The translations under genes and the position numbers were made by a program. Shown here one piece after another: positions 1-7,208 of a DNA stretch of 64,000 nucleotides; the stretch's first letter is position 1; each line of letters starts with the position of its first letter. The notes beneath the pieces are model-generated. The model ran no database searches. It worked only from the letters and a program-made list of their open reading frames with translations, and was not told the DNA's origin. The DNA comes from G963691835 sp963691835 (GTDB lineage: Bacteria; Pseudomonadota; Alphaproteobacteria; Thalassobaculales; Thalassobaculaceae): positions 4,216,001 through 4,280,000 of the forward strand of contig OY829383.1 in the NCBI GenBank assembly GCA_963691835.1, written 5' to 3'.

Positions 1-1536
1 GATATGTCGTTGATCCTTTTCAGATTGGACGGGCTCTCCTTCATCTTCGGGCTCGTCTTCAATCTCGGGGCGTTCATCGCGATCCTGTACGCTTGGCACG
101 TCAAGGATCCGGTGCAGCAGATCCCAACGCTGCTTTATGCCGGGGGCGCCATCGGCGCGGTCTTCGCAGGCGACCTGGTCACGCTTTTCATCTGGTGGGA
201 GGTGACGGCCGTCACGTCGACCTTCCTGATCTGGGCACGCCGAACGGAGGCCTCGTTCCACACCGGTCTCCGGTATCTGATCATTCAGGTCCTGTCGGGT
301 GTTCTGCTGCTTTCCGGCGCCCTGATCCTGGTGCGGGATACGGGTGCGACCGGTTTTGAGGCTATGACCCTGGAGGGTATCGGCCCATGGCTGATCTTCC
401 TGGCCTTCGGGATCAAGTGCGCCTTCCCGTTCCTGCACAATTGGCTCCAGGACGCCTACCCGGCCGCGACCGCCACGGGCACCGTGACGCTCTCTGTCTT
501 TACGACCAAGCTCGCCGTTTATTCGCTGGCCCGCGGCTTCCCCGGAACGGAGATGCTGATCTGGATCGGGGCTGTCATGGCGGTCTTCCCGATCTTCTTC
601 GCCCTGATCGAGAACGATCTCCGGCGCACACTCGCTTACAGCCTCAACAGCCAGCTCGGCTTCATGGTCGTCGGCGTGGGCATCGGAACGTCGCTGTCCT
701 TGAACGGAACGGCTGCGCACGCCTTCAGCTCCGTTTTGTATCAGGGCCTGCTGTTCATGAGCATGGGCGCCGTCCTGTATCGGACCGGCACGACGAAGGC
801 GACGGATCTCGGCGGTCTATACCGCTACATGCCGCTCACGATGGTCTTCTGCCTCGTGGGCGCCCTCAGCATCTCCGCCTTCCCGCTGACCAACGGCTAT
901 ATCTCCAAGAGCCTTGTCAAGAGTGCGGCGTCGAAGGAGGGGCACGCGCTCGTCTGGATGGCCCTCATGATCGCATCGGTTGGGGCGGTCGCGCATTCCG
1001 GCATCAAGATCCCGTTCAGCGCCTTCCTCGCCTCCCGAAAGACTTATGGTCCCGAGGTGAAGGAGGCACCGGCACATATGCTGGCAGCGATGGGACTGAC
1101 GGCTGCGCTCTGCGTCGCCATCGGGCTCTTCCCTCACGTGTTCTATGGGATGCTTCCGCATGACGTGGCCTATCAGCCTTACAGCGTGACCCACATCATC
1201 ACCCAGCTGCAGTTGCTCCTGTTCGCTCTGCTAGGGTTTGGGATTTTGTTTAAGATCGGGCTTTATGTTGCTGATGTAAAAGGGATTAATATCGATTTCG
1301 ACTGGGTTTACCGGCGGTTCCTTCCACCAGCTTCTGCCGCCATCGGACGACTGATCGATGGGATCTGGCAGGCGTTGACCGGGACGGCGAAAAGCCTGGT
1401 TCGGTTTGTGATCGAAGACTTGGGCCGTCTCGCGGGACAAAATGGCCTGTTCGGACGATCTCCCCGGCCCGGCACGTCCGTCGCTTGGGTGCTGGTCGCC
1501 CTCGTGATCGCGCTGGCCGCCGCCTATACCGCCTAA
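1..1536 (+). CDS. mrpD: Mrp-type Na+/H+ antiporter subunit D, 5'-truncated by the window edge
   Basis: Integral inner-membrane protein of the proton-conducting transporter family, which also includes NADH dehydrogenase ND4/ND5. In the Mrp complex it takes part in Na+ efflux against H+ entry. The frame is open to base 1, and the visible protein begins at the LDGLSFIF segment that normally lies some 70 residues into MrpD, so the N-terminal helices are outside the window. About 12 hydrophobic segments follow. Conserved charged residues in membrane segments include the WWE near residue 65, the KCAFPFLHNWL segment and the K in TTKLAVYS. A polar C-terminal region precedes a last helix near residue 490. 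Other mrp genes probably lie upstream. An alternative is a formate-hydrogenlyase-type or other ND5-like subunit, but the MrpD reading fits better. Confidence 0.82.
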   Translation, partial: DMSLILFRLDGLSFIFGLVFNLGAFIAILYAWHVKDPVQQIPTLLYAGGAIGAVFAGDLVTLFIWWEVTAVTSTFLIWARRTEASFHTGLRYLIIQVLSGVLLLSGALILVRDTGATGFEAMTLEGIGPWLIFLAFGIKCAFPFLHNWLQDAYPAATATGTVTLSVFTTKLAVYSLARGFPGTEMLIWIGAVMAVFPIFFALIENDLRRTLAYSLNSQLGFMVVGVGIGTSLSLNGTAAHAFSSVLYQGLLFMSMGAVLYRTGTTKATDLGGLYRYMPLTMVFCLVGALSISAFPLTNGYISKSLVKSAASKEGHALVWMALMIASVGAVAHSGIKIPFSAFLASRKTYGPEVKEAPAHMLAAMGLTAALCVAIGLFPHVFYGMLPHDVAYQPYSVTHIITQLQLLLFALLGFGILFKIGLYVADVKGINIDFDWVYRRFLPPASAAIGRLIDGIWQALTGTAKSLVRFVIEDLGRLAGQNGLFGRSPRPGTSVAWVLVALVIALAAAYTA

Positions 1537-1655
1537 CCTCAATCAGTTAGCGGAAGAAACATCCGGTCGGTGAGGTGCGTCGATGGTGGCGCGACGCGTT
1601 CCAAGATGCTAAACGCTCGACTAACTGACTCGTATCTGACGAAGGATCGGCCGCC

Positions 1656-2276
1656 ATGCAAATGACTGGCGAAGAGACGATTTCGGCTCCGCGTGACGTG
1701 GTGTTCGCGGCGCTGAACGACCCTGACGTTTTGAAGCAGTGCATTCCAGGCTGCGATACGCTCACCAAAACCTCGGATACCTCCTTCGAGGCCAAGGTCA
1801 CGGCGAAGGTCGGGCCGGTCAAGGCGAGCTTCACAGGGGCCGTCACCCTGTCCGATATGGATCCGCCGAACGGTTACACCATCTCAGGTGAGGGCAAGGG
1901 CGGCGTGGCCGGCTTTGCCAAAGGCGGCGCTAAGGTTTCGCTGACGGAAGCCGACGGCGGCAAGACCGCACTGGCCTATGAGGTAGACGCACAGGTCGGG
2001 GGCAAGCTCGCTCAGATCGGCGCCCGGCTCATCGATTCGACCGCGAAAAAGATGGCGGGCGAGTTTTTCGGTAAGTTTAATGAGATTGTGTCGGCACAGG
2101 CCGGTGATGCCCCCGCGGCTGCCGCTCCTGCCGAGGAAGCAAAAGGAGACGATGGTATGGACCGTCCGAGCCATGTACCCGCAGAGAATGTCTACAGCGG
2201 CATGCCGCCGATTCTGATCATCGGGATCGCCGCTTCTGTCGTGGCCCTGGCGCTGTTCATCACCCAGGCTCTCTAA
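1656..2276 (+). CDS. coxG: CoxG-like SRPBCC-domain protein with C-terminal membrane anchor
   Basis: 206 residues. Residues 1-150 match the carbon monoxide dehydrogenase subunit G family: the N-terminal TGEETISAPRDVVFAALND pattern, then the CIPGCD motif. An Ala/Glu linker follows, then one hydrophobic helix near residues 184-205, as in CoxG proteins that tether a molybdenum hydroxylase to the inner membrane. The start has a purine-rich GAAGGATC ribosome site. It is a single gene here, 120 bp after mrpD and about 26 kb from the cox-type maturation operon at 27.6 kb. Whether it serves CO dehydrogenase or another molybdenum hydroxylase cannot be told from this window. Confidence 0.83.
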   Translation: MQMTGEETISAPRDVVFAALNDPDVLKQCIPGCDTLTKTSDTSFEAKVTAKVGPVKASFTGAVTLSDMDPPNGYTISGEGKGGVAGFAKGGAKVSLTEADGGKTALAYEVDAQVGGKLAQIGARLIDSTAKKMAGEFFGKFNEIVSAQAGDAPAAAAPAEEAKGDDGMDRPSHVPAENVYSGMPPILIIGIAASVVALALFITQAL

Positions 2277-2286
2277 GGCGTACAGA

Positions 2287-2312
2287 CCGGCGGCAATCAC
2301 ATCGTCCGCCGG
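2287..2312 (+). terminator. Possible weak terminator hairpin after coxG-like gene
   Basis: A perfect 7-bp inverted repeat (CCGGCGG / CCGCCGG) with a 12-base loop lies 10 bases after the stop codon. The following bases are only mildly T-rich (CTATCTTTC), so intrinsic termination is plausible but not strong. Confidence 0.35.
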
Positions 2313-2426
2313 AGCCGACTATCTTTCTGGCGACAGGCTGAGACTGAAATCGGCTTGACGTAACCGGCGTTTCCGCGAACCGTCTGTCCTTAAAGCCGTT
2401 TATCGGCAACTGGGGAGACGCACGTC

Positions 2427-3536
2427 ATGGAAACAAGAGCCGCGGTTGCGCATGCCGCCGGAAAACCACTCTCAATCGAGACCGTCACGCTGGATGGGCC
2501 CCGCGCAGGTGAGGTCCTGGTGGAGATCAAGGCCACCGGCATCTGCCACACGGATGAATTCACCCTGTCCGGCGGCGACCCGGAAGGTATTTTCCCGTCC
2601 ATCCTCGGGCACGAGGGCGCCGGTGTTGTGCTGGAGGTTGGCCCAGAGGTCACCTCCCTGAAGCCGGGCGACCATGTCATTCCGCTCTACACCCCAGAAT
2701 GCCGGACCTGCGAGTACTGCCTCAACCCCAAGACCAATCTGTGTCAGGCGATCCGGACCACCCAGGGCCAGGGCCTGATGCCCGACGGGACCAGCCGGTT
2801 CAAGATCGGCGGCGAGACGATCTACCACTACATGGGCTGCTCGACCTTTTCGAACCACACAGTTCTGCCGGAGATTGCCCTGGCGAAGATCCGGGAAGAC
2901 GCGCCCTTCGACAAGGTCTGCTACATCGGTTGCGGCGTTACCACAGGCATCGGTGCGGTCGTAAACACGGCAAAGGTGGAGCCGGGCTCAAACTGTGTGG
3001 TCTTCGGGCTTGGCGGTATCGGCCTCAACGTCATCCAAGGTCTTCGGATGGTCGGCGCCAACATGATCGTCGGCGTGGACCTCAATGAGACCAAGAAACC
3101 GCTCGCCGAACAGTTCGGGATGACCCACTTCGTCAATCCGAAGGAAGTCGAAGGCGATATCGTCCCCTATCTTGTTGATCTAACGAAGGGAGGGGCCGAC
3201 TACAGCTTCGAATGTATCGGCAATGTCACCACGATGCGGCAGGCGCTGGAGTGCGCCCACAAGGGATGGGGTGAGAGCATCATCATCGGCGTCGCGGGCG
3301 CTGGTCAGGAGATCTCAACCCGGCCGTTTCAACTTGTTACCGGCCGCTCGTGGCGGGGAACGGCCTTCGGCGGTGCCAGGGGACGGACCGACGTGCCCAC
3401 GATCGTTGACTGGTACATGGACGGCAAGATCGACATCGATAACCTGATCACCCACACCATGCCGCTCGAAGACATCAACAAGGGCTTCGATCTGATGCAT
3501 GCGGGCGAGAGCATCCGGAGCGTGGTGATCTACTAA
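2427..3536 (+). CDS. frmA: S-(hydroxymethyl)glutathione dehydrogenase / class III alcohol dehydrogenase
   Basis: Cytosolic zinc enzyme that oxidises S-hydroxymethylglutathione to S-formylglutathione with NAD+ (formaldehyde detoxification). It can also reduce S-nitrosoglutathione. 369 residues, the usual family length. Visible features: catalytic zinc ligands C40, H62-E63 and C169; structural zinc cysteines C92, C95, C98 and C106; Rossmann motif GLGGIG at 194-199, followed by D218 for NAD binding. The ATG follows GGGGAGACGCACGTC. No S-formylglutathione hydrolase (frmB) gene is adjacent, so that step must be encoded elsewhere. It converges with the AIM24 gene. Confidence 0.95.
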   Translation: METRAAVAHAAGKPLSIETVTLDGPRAGEVLVEIKATGICHTDEFTLSGGDPEGIFPSILGHEGAGVVLEVGPEVTSLKPGDHVIPLYTPECRTCEYCLNPKTNLCQAIRTTQGQGLMPDGTSRFKIGGETIYHYMGCSTFSNHTVLPEIALAKIREDAPFDKVCYIGCGVTTGIGAVVNTAKVEPGSNCVVFGLGGIGLNVIQGLRMVGANMIVGVDLNETKKPLAEQFGMTHFVNPKEVEGDIVPYLVDLTKGGADYSFECIGNVTTMRQALECAHKGWGESIIIGVAGAGQEISTRPFQLVTGRSWRGTAFGGARGRTDVPTIVDWYMDGKIDIDNLITHTMPLEDINKGFDLMHAGESIRSVVIY

Positions 3537-3549
3537 TGACACCTATGAG

Positions 3550-3577
3550 GGGCGGCCCAATGCCGGTACGGCCGCCC
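3550..3577. terminator. Bidirectional hairpin between convergent genes
   Basis: A perfect 8-bp stem (GGGCGGCC / GGCCGCCC) with a 12-base loop lies between the convergent frmA and AIM24-family genes and touches the latter's stop codon. The plus-strand side is followed by TACTCCTCCCCTTTT. The stem is strong, but neither strand has a clean T-run right after it. Confidence 0.5.
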
Positions 3578-4278
3578 TACTCCTCCCCTTTTGGCATCAA
3601 ACGGTGAAGAGCAAGCGCGAGTTCCGCGACGGGCTGGGTCTGTAGGAGAATTGTGCCGGGGCCCGTAACCCGGGTCGTGAACAGCCCTTCGCCGCCGAAA
3701 AGCAGGTTCTTGACCCCTTTTTGAAGCTGGATGTCGTAGTCGCAGCCGGCCGAGAACCCGACGAGACAGCCCGTATCCACCGTCACAGACCGGCCAGCCT
3801 CAAGCTGCTTTTCGATCAGCGTCCCGCCTTCGGTCAGAAAGGCGAGGCCGTCACCCGACAGTTTCTGAAGGACGAGGCCCTCCCCCCCGAACAGTCCCGA
3901 CGAAAGACGACGGGTTAGGGCAATCGATACCTCGACGCCCCGCGCACTGGCCAGATAGCCGTCGCGCTGGCAGTAGAAATCGCCGGTGGCGCTCAGATCG
4001 ATTGGCTTGATCTGGCCGGGCATGGGAGAGGCGAAGGATACCGTCCGGCGCTCCGAGGCGTTGTTGGTGAAAAAGGTCATGAACAAGGTCTCACCCGAGA
4101 ACTTGCGCATCAGGCCGCCGAAGAAACCGCCGGGCATCTCGGTGGACATCTCAATGCCGTCCTCCATCACCACCATGGTGCCGACTTCCGCCTGAACCGC
4201 CTCACCCGGGTCAAGCGTGATGGTCAGCATCGGCGAATGATCGCCCTCGATGACGTAATCGATCACATCCGCCGCCAT
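3577..4278 (-). CDS. AIM24 / TIGR00266 family protein
   Basis: 233 residues from an ATG preceded by GAGGGAGTGGACC; an upstream in-frame codon would add 18 unlikely residues. The protein has the glycine-rich beta-strand pattern of the AIM24/TIGR00266 family: GEAVQAEVGTMVVMEDGI at the start, GGFFGGLMRKFSGE near 50, GLVLQKLSGDG in the middle and NLLFGGEGLFTTRVTGPG near the C-terminus. These proteins form a trypsin-like triangular beta fold, and the bacterial members have no established reaction. There is no signal peptide or membrane helix. It seems monocistronic, convergent with frmA. Confidence 0.85.
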   Translation of the reverse strand: MAADVIDYVIEGDHSPMLTITLDPGEAVQAEVGTMVVMEDGIEMSTEMPGGFFGGLMRKFSGETLFMTFFTNNASERRTVSFASPMPGQIKPIDLSATGDFYCQRDGYLASARGVEVSIALTRRLSSGLFGGEGLVLQKLSGDGLAFLTEGGTLIEKQLEAGRSVTVDTGCLVGFSAGCDYDIQLQKGVKNLLFGGEGLFTTRVTGPGTILLQTQPVAELALALHRLMPKGEE

Positions 4279-4403
4279 GGTCCACTCCCTCAGACAAACA
4301 GAAACCGCCGCCGATATCGGCGACGGTCTCAATATGGCCTATGGCACGCCGTGTCCACGCGGATAAACCGCAAGAAGCAACCGTGAAGGCTAAGGGCGGA
4401 GGA

Positions 4404-4781
4404 TCAGGCGTTCTCTTGAAATGCCTCCATCGCGGCATTCAGCGCATTGATGGTGGCCGGGAGGCCGCCATAAACCGACATCTGCAGGATGACTTCCGCA
4501 ATCTCCCGCTCCGTCGCACCAACGGCCAAGGCGTTCTGGATATTGATCTTGAGCTGGGGCCTGGTCTGACCGCCCATGGCCGTTAGAGCCGCGACCGTCG
4601 CGATCTGACGGGTCTTTAGATCGAGCCCGGGCCGGGCGTACAGGCGACCATAGGCGAATTCCACCACAGTTTCGGAGAAGTCCGGCAGAAGATCGTTGTA
4701 ACGCTCTCCCAGGATACCTTCGAGGTCCGGGTTGAGATCGGCGAGGACGTCCCGCCCTTTTTCGAGTGCGGTACCGGTCAT
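4404..4781 (-). CDS. Carboxymuconolactone decarboxylase family protein
   Basis: 125 residues with the CMD fold signature: TRQIATVAALTAMGGQTRP around 58-76, followed by the QLKINIQNALAVGATEREIAEVILQMSVYGG helix pair. The CxxC pair of AhpD-type peroxidase members is absent, so a redox role of that kind is unlikely. The protein is closer to PcaC-like or uncharacterised CMD proteins. Its ATG overlaps the stop of the upstream merR-type gene by four bases (ATGA), so the two are translationally coupled. This suggests it is a target of that regulator. No protocatechuate genes are nearby. Confidence 0.85.
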   Translation of the reverse strand: MTGTALEKGRDVLADLNPDLEGILGERYNDLLPDFSETVVEFAYGRLYARPGLDLKTRQIATVAALTAMGGQTRPQLKINIQNALAVGATEREIAEVILQMSVYGGLPATINALNAAMEAFQENA

Positions 4782-5179
4782 GTCCGTTCTCCCACGGCGC
4801 AGCTAAGGTCAGTCGGCTTCAGCGTTCCGTCGAGAACCCCTTGGAACATGTCGATCTTGTTGGTCAGGAGAGCCTCAACCGCAGCAAGGCGCCTCCGTTC
4901 CTCAGCAACCTTCTCACGATGGATCTCCAGCATGTCGAGCCGGTCGGCGACGGAAGCAAGCCCATCCTCCCGCAGCGAGGCATAGCGGGCCATGTCGCGG
5001 ACCCCCATACCCGTGGAGCGGAGAACCTGAAGGAACTCCACCCACTGGAGATGATCACTTGAATAAGTGCGCCGGCCACCCGGATCGCGGTCCGGCGATG
5101 GCATCAGGCCGATCTTCTCGTAGTAGCGGAGCGTGTCGGTCGACAGCCCGGACCGTTCTGAGAATTCACCAATCTGCAT
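4778..5179 (-). CDS. MerR family transcriptional regulator
   Basis: 133 residues from an ATG preceded by GCAGGAGTTGAAT. It has an N-terminal winged helix-turn-helix with the MerR signature (QIGEFSERSGLSTDTLRYYEKIGL, residues 2-25), then a GGRRTY wing near residue 35. A long coiled-coil dimerisation helix follows (about 80-115). There is no metal-binding cysteine cluster; the single Cys is near the C-terminus. It therefore resembles the organic-ligand or stress-sensing branch rather than MerR/CueR/ZntR metal sensors. It is first in a two-gene operon with the CMD-family gene and is probably autoregulated through the palindrome in its own promoter. Confidence 0.9.
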   Translation of the reverse strand: MQIGEFSERSGLSTDTLRYYEKIGLMPSPDRDPGGRRTYSSDHLQWVEFLQVLRSTGMGVRDMARYASLREDGLASVADRLDMLEIHREKVAEERRRLAAVEALLTNKIDMFQGVLDGTLKPTDLSCAVGERT

Positions 5180-5210
5180 ATTCAACTCCTGCCAAGATCG
5201 AAGTCTCCGG

Positions 5211-5241
5211 ACGGTAATGGATGGAGTGCACTCCAGCTCAA
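5211..5241 (-). promoter_or_regulatory. MerR-type promoter with 19-bp spacer and operator palindrome
   Basis: Reading the minus strand, a -35 TTGAGC (5241-5236) and a -10-like TACCGT (5216-5211) are separated by 19 bp. That is the elongated spacing that MerR activators require. The spacer contains a perfect 14-bp palindrome, TGGAGTGCACTCCA (5222-5235). The ribosome site and merR ATG follow about 30 bp downstream. This is the classical MerR layout; binding is inferred. Confidence 0.7.
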
Positions 5242-5282
5242 TAGGGAAAATGAGAAAAATCGCTCCTTTTCCCAACAAACAA

Positions 5283-5313
5283 GAAACCGCCACCGGAAGA
5301 CGGTGGCGGTTTC
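5283..5313 (-). terminator. Rho-independent terminator of the pnt operon
   Basis: A perfect 12-bp stem (GAAACCGCCACC with its complement) and a 7-base loop lie 47 bp after the pntB stop on the minus strand. They are followed on that strand by TTGTTTGTTGGG. The plus-strand side is followed by A-rich sequence, so it acts for pntB. Confidence 0.85.
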
Positions 5314-5359
5314 AAAACCTGCTTAGCGAGGTCCGACGGGACTGCCGGCCCCCGGTTGC

Positions 5360-6757
5360 TCAGTGATCCATGGACTGAACGATCTCCTCGCACATCTTCT
5401 TGGCGTCGCCGAAGAGCATCATCGTGTTGTCGCGGAAGAACAGCTCGTTATCGACCCCGGCATAGCCCGAGGACATGCCGCGTTTGACGAACAGGACCGT
5501 CTTCGCGTTCTCCACATCCAGGATCGGCATGCCGTAGATCGGTGACGCCGGATCCGTCTTCGCCGCCGGGTTCGTCACGTCGTTCGCACCGATGACAAAA
5601 GCCACGTCCGTCTGAGCGAAGTCCCGGTTGATCTCCTCCAGCTCCAAGACCTCGTCGTAGGGGACGTTGGCTTCGGCCAGGAGAACGTTCATGTGGCCGG
5701 GCATGCGTCCCGCGACCGGGTGGATCGCGTAGCGGACGTTCACACCCTCTTTCTTGAGGATGTCCGCCATCTCGCGAAGAGCGTGCTGCGCCTGAGCGAC
5801 CGCCATGCCGTAGCCCGGCACGATGACGACGGACGACGCGTTGCCCATGATGAACGAAGCATCTTCCGCGCTGCCGGACTTCACCGAACGGTCGCCGCCG
5901 GGACCACCGGCAGCGGCCGCCGCCGTCTCTCCGCCGAAACCGCCGAGGATGACGTTGAAGAACGAGCGGTTCATGCCTTTACACATGATGTAGCTGAGGA
6001 TCGCGCCCGAAGAGCCGACAAGCGCGCCAACCACGATCAGAAGCGGGTTCCCCAGGGTGAAGCCGATGCCGCAGGCCGCCCAGCCGGAATAGGAGTTCAG
6101 CATCGAGACCACGACCGGCATATCCGCACCGCCGATCGGCAGGATCAGCAGGAAGCCAAGCGCCAGGGAAACCGCGAAAATCAGCCAGAACGTCGTTTCA
6201 TTCTGATCCTGGACCAGGGAGACGATCAGGCCCAGCAGGATGATCCCCAGGGCGAGGTTCAGCATATGCTGGCCTGTGAACACCAACGGCTTGCCGGTGA
6301 TCAGCCCCTGCAGCTTGCCGAACGCCACAATGGACCCCGTGAAGGTCAGCGCGCCGATGGCAAGACCCAGTGACATCTCAATCAGGCTGCCCATCGCGAT
6401 GTCGCCCGGGATGCCGATGCCGTAGGCGTCCGGCCGGTAGAAGGCCGCCGCCGCCACGAAACAGGCTGCGAGACCGACCAGGCTGTGGAACGCCGCCACG
6501 AGCTGCGGCAGAGCGGTCATCTCGATCTTACGGGCGATGAACGCGCCGATCGCGCCGCCGACCACGATACCGATCAGGATCGTCTCGTAGCTGACGACGT
6601 CCGGCATGGCGAGGGTCGTGAAGATGGCGATCGCCATACCGGCGATACCGTAGTTGTTGCCTTGGCGGGCACTCTCCGGAGAGCTGAGCCCCCGGAGCGC
6701 CATGATGAAGCAGATGCTTGCGATCAGGTAGAGGATCGCGGACAAGTTCTCGGTCAT
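5360..6757 (-). CDS. pntB: NAD(P) transhydrogenase subunit beta
   Basis: 465 residues. Inner-membrane subunit with domain dII helices (about residues 1-260) and the cytosolic NADP(H)-binding domain dIII (about 290-465). The proton-translocating transhydrogenase uses the proton gradient to reduce NADP+ with NADH. The dIII shows the expected GYGMAVAQAQ loop, the RYAIHPVAGRMPGHMNVLLAEA segment, the DVAFVIGANDVTNPAAK loop and the KRGMSSGYAGVDN NADP-binding segment. It is last in the pntAA-pntAB-pntB operon with 13 bp between pntAB and pntB, and is closed by the strong hairpin downstream. Confidence 0.97.
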   Translation of the reverse strand: MTENLSAILYLIASICFIMALRGLSSPESARQGNNYGIAGMAIAIFTTLAMPDVVSYETILIGIVVGGAIGAFIARKIEMTALPQLVAAFHSLVGLAACFVAAAAFYRPDAYGIGIPGDIAMGSLIEMSLGLAIGALTFTGSIVAFGKLQGLITGKPLVFTGQHMLNLALGIILLGLIVSLVQDQNETTFWLIFAVSLALGFLLILPIGGADMPVVVSMLNSYSGWAACGIGFTLGNPLLIVVGALVGSSGAILSYIMCKGMNRSFFNVILGGFGGETAAAAAGGPGGDRSVKSGSAEDASFIMGNASSVVIVPGYGMAVAQAQHALREMADILKKEGVNVRYAIHPVAGRMPGHMNVLLAEANVPYDEVLELEEINRDFAQTDVAFVIGANDVTNPAAKTDPASPIYGMPILDVENAKTVLFVKRGMSSGYAGVDNELFFRDNTMMLFGDAKKMCEEIVQSMDH

Positions 6758-6770
6758 ATCCCGCTCCCCC

Positions 6771-7205
6771 TCAGCGCTTTTTCTTGAACATGGCGAGCAT
6801 GCGCTGCGTCACCATGAAGCCGCCGAAGATGTTGACCGAGGCGAGTACCACGGCGAGGAAGCCCATGATCTGGGCGAAGTCGACTTCGGCCGGGCCCGCC
6901 GCAATCAGCGCGCCGACGATGATGACCGAGGAGATTGCATTGGTAACGGCCATCAACGGGGAGTGGAGTGCCGGCGTCACCCGCCAGACCACGTAGTAGC
7001 CGACGAAGCATGCGAGCACGAAAACCGTCAGGCCGAAGATCAGCGGATCGACACCGCCTCCCTGACCGCTCGCTTCAACGACTTTTGGGGCCGCTTCCGC
7101 GGCCTTTGCGGCGGCGGCGGACGCCTCGGTGTCGAGCGTCTTCGCCAAGTCAGCCAGATCGCGCGCAATTTCCGCGGCGCGGTCGGCAAAGTCGGTCGAT
7201 GCCAT
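6771..7205 (-). CDS. pntAB: NAD(P) transhydrogenase subunit alpha part 2
   Basis: 144 residues. Small membrane subunit giving the dII helices that are fused to PntA in E. coli but separate in alphaproteobacteria such as Rhodospirillum rubrum. There is an N-terminal soluble Ala-rich stretch (residues 1-45), then helices at about 50-70, 80-100 and 110-130. The motif RVTPALHSPLMAVTNAISSV, shared by all PntA membrane domains, is present near 80-99. Only 3 bp separate it from pntAA. The N-terminal stretch before the first helix is somewhat longer than typical and, like the PntAA tail, rich in Ala. Confidence 0.95.
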   Translation of the reverse strand: MASTDFADRAAEIARDLADLAKTLDTEASAAAAKAAEAAPKVVEASGQGGGVDPLIFGLTVFVLACFVGYYVVWRVTPALHSPLMAVTNAISSVIIVGALIAAGPAEVDFAQIMGFLAVVLASVNIFGGFMVTQRMLAMFKKKR

Positions 7206-7208
7206 CGC

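Noticed and set aside
1543..1628. TCAGTTAG / CTAACTGA inverted repeat flanking the mrpD-coxG gap
   Set aside because: Halves 70 bases apart with unrelated sequence between; probably chance.
5693..6373. 226-codon plus-strand frame opposite pntB
   Set aside because: Arg/His/Asp-rich antisense frame without family features; pntB is certain.
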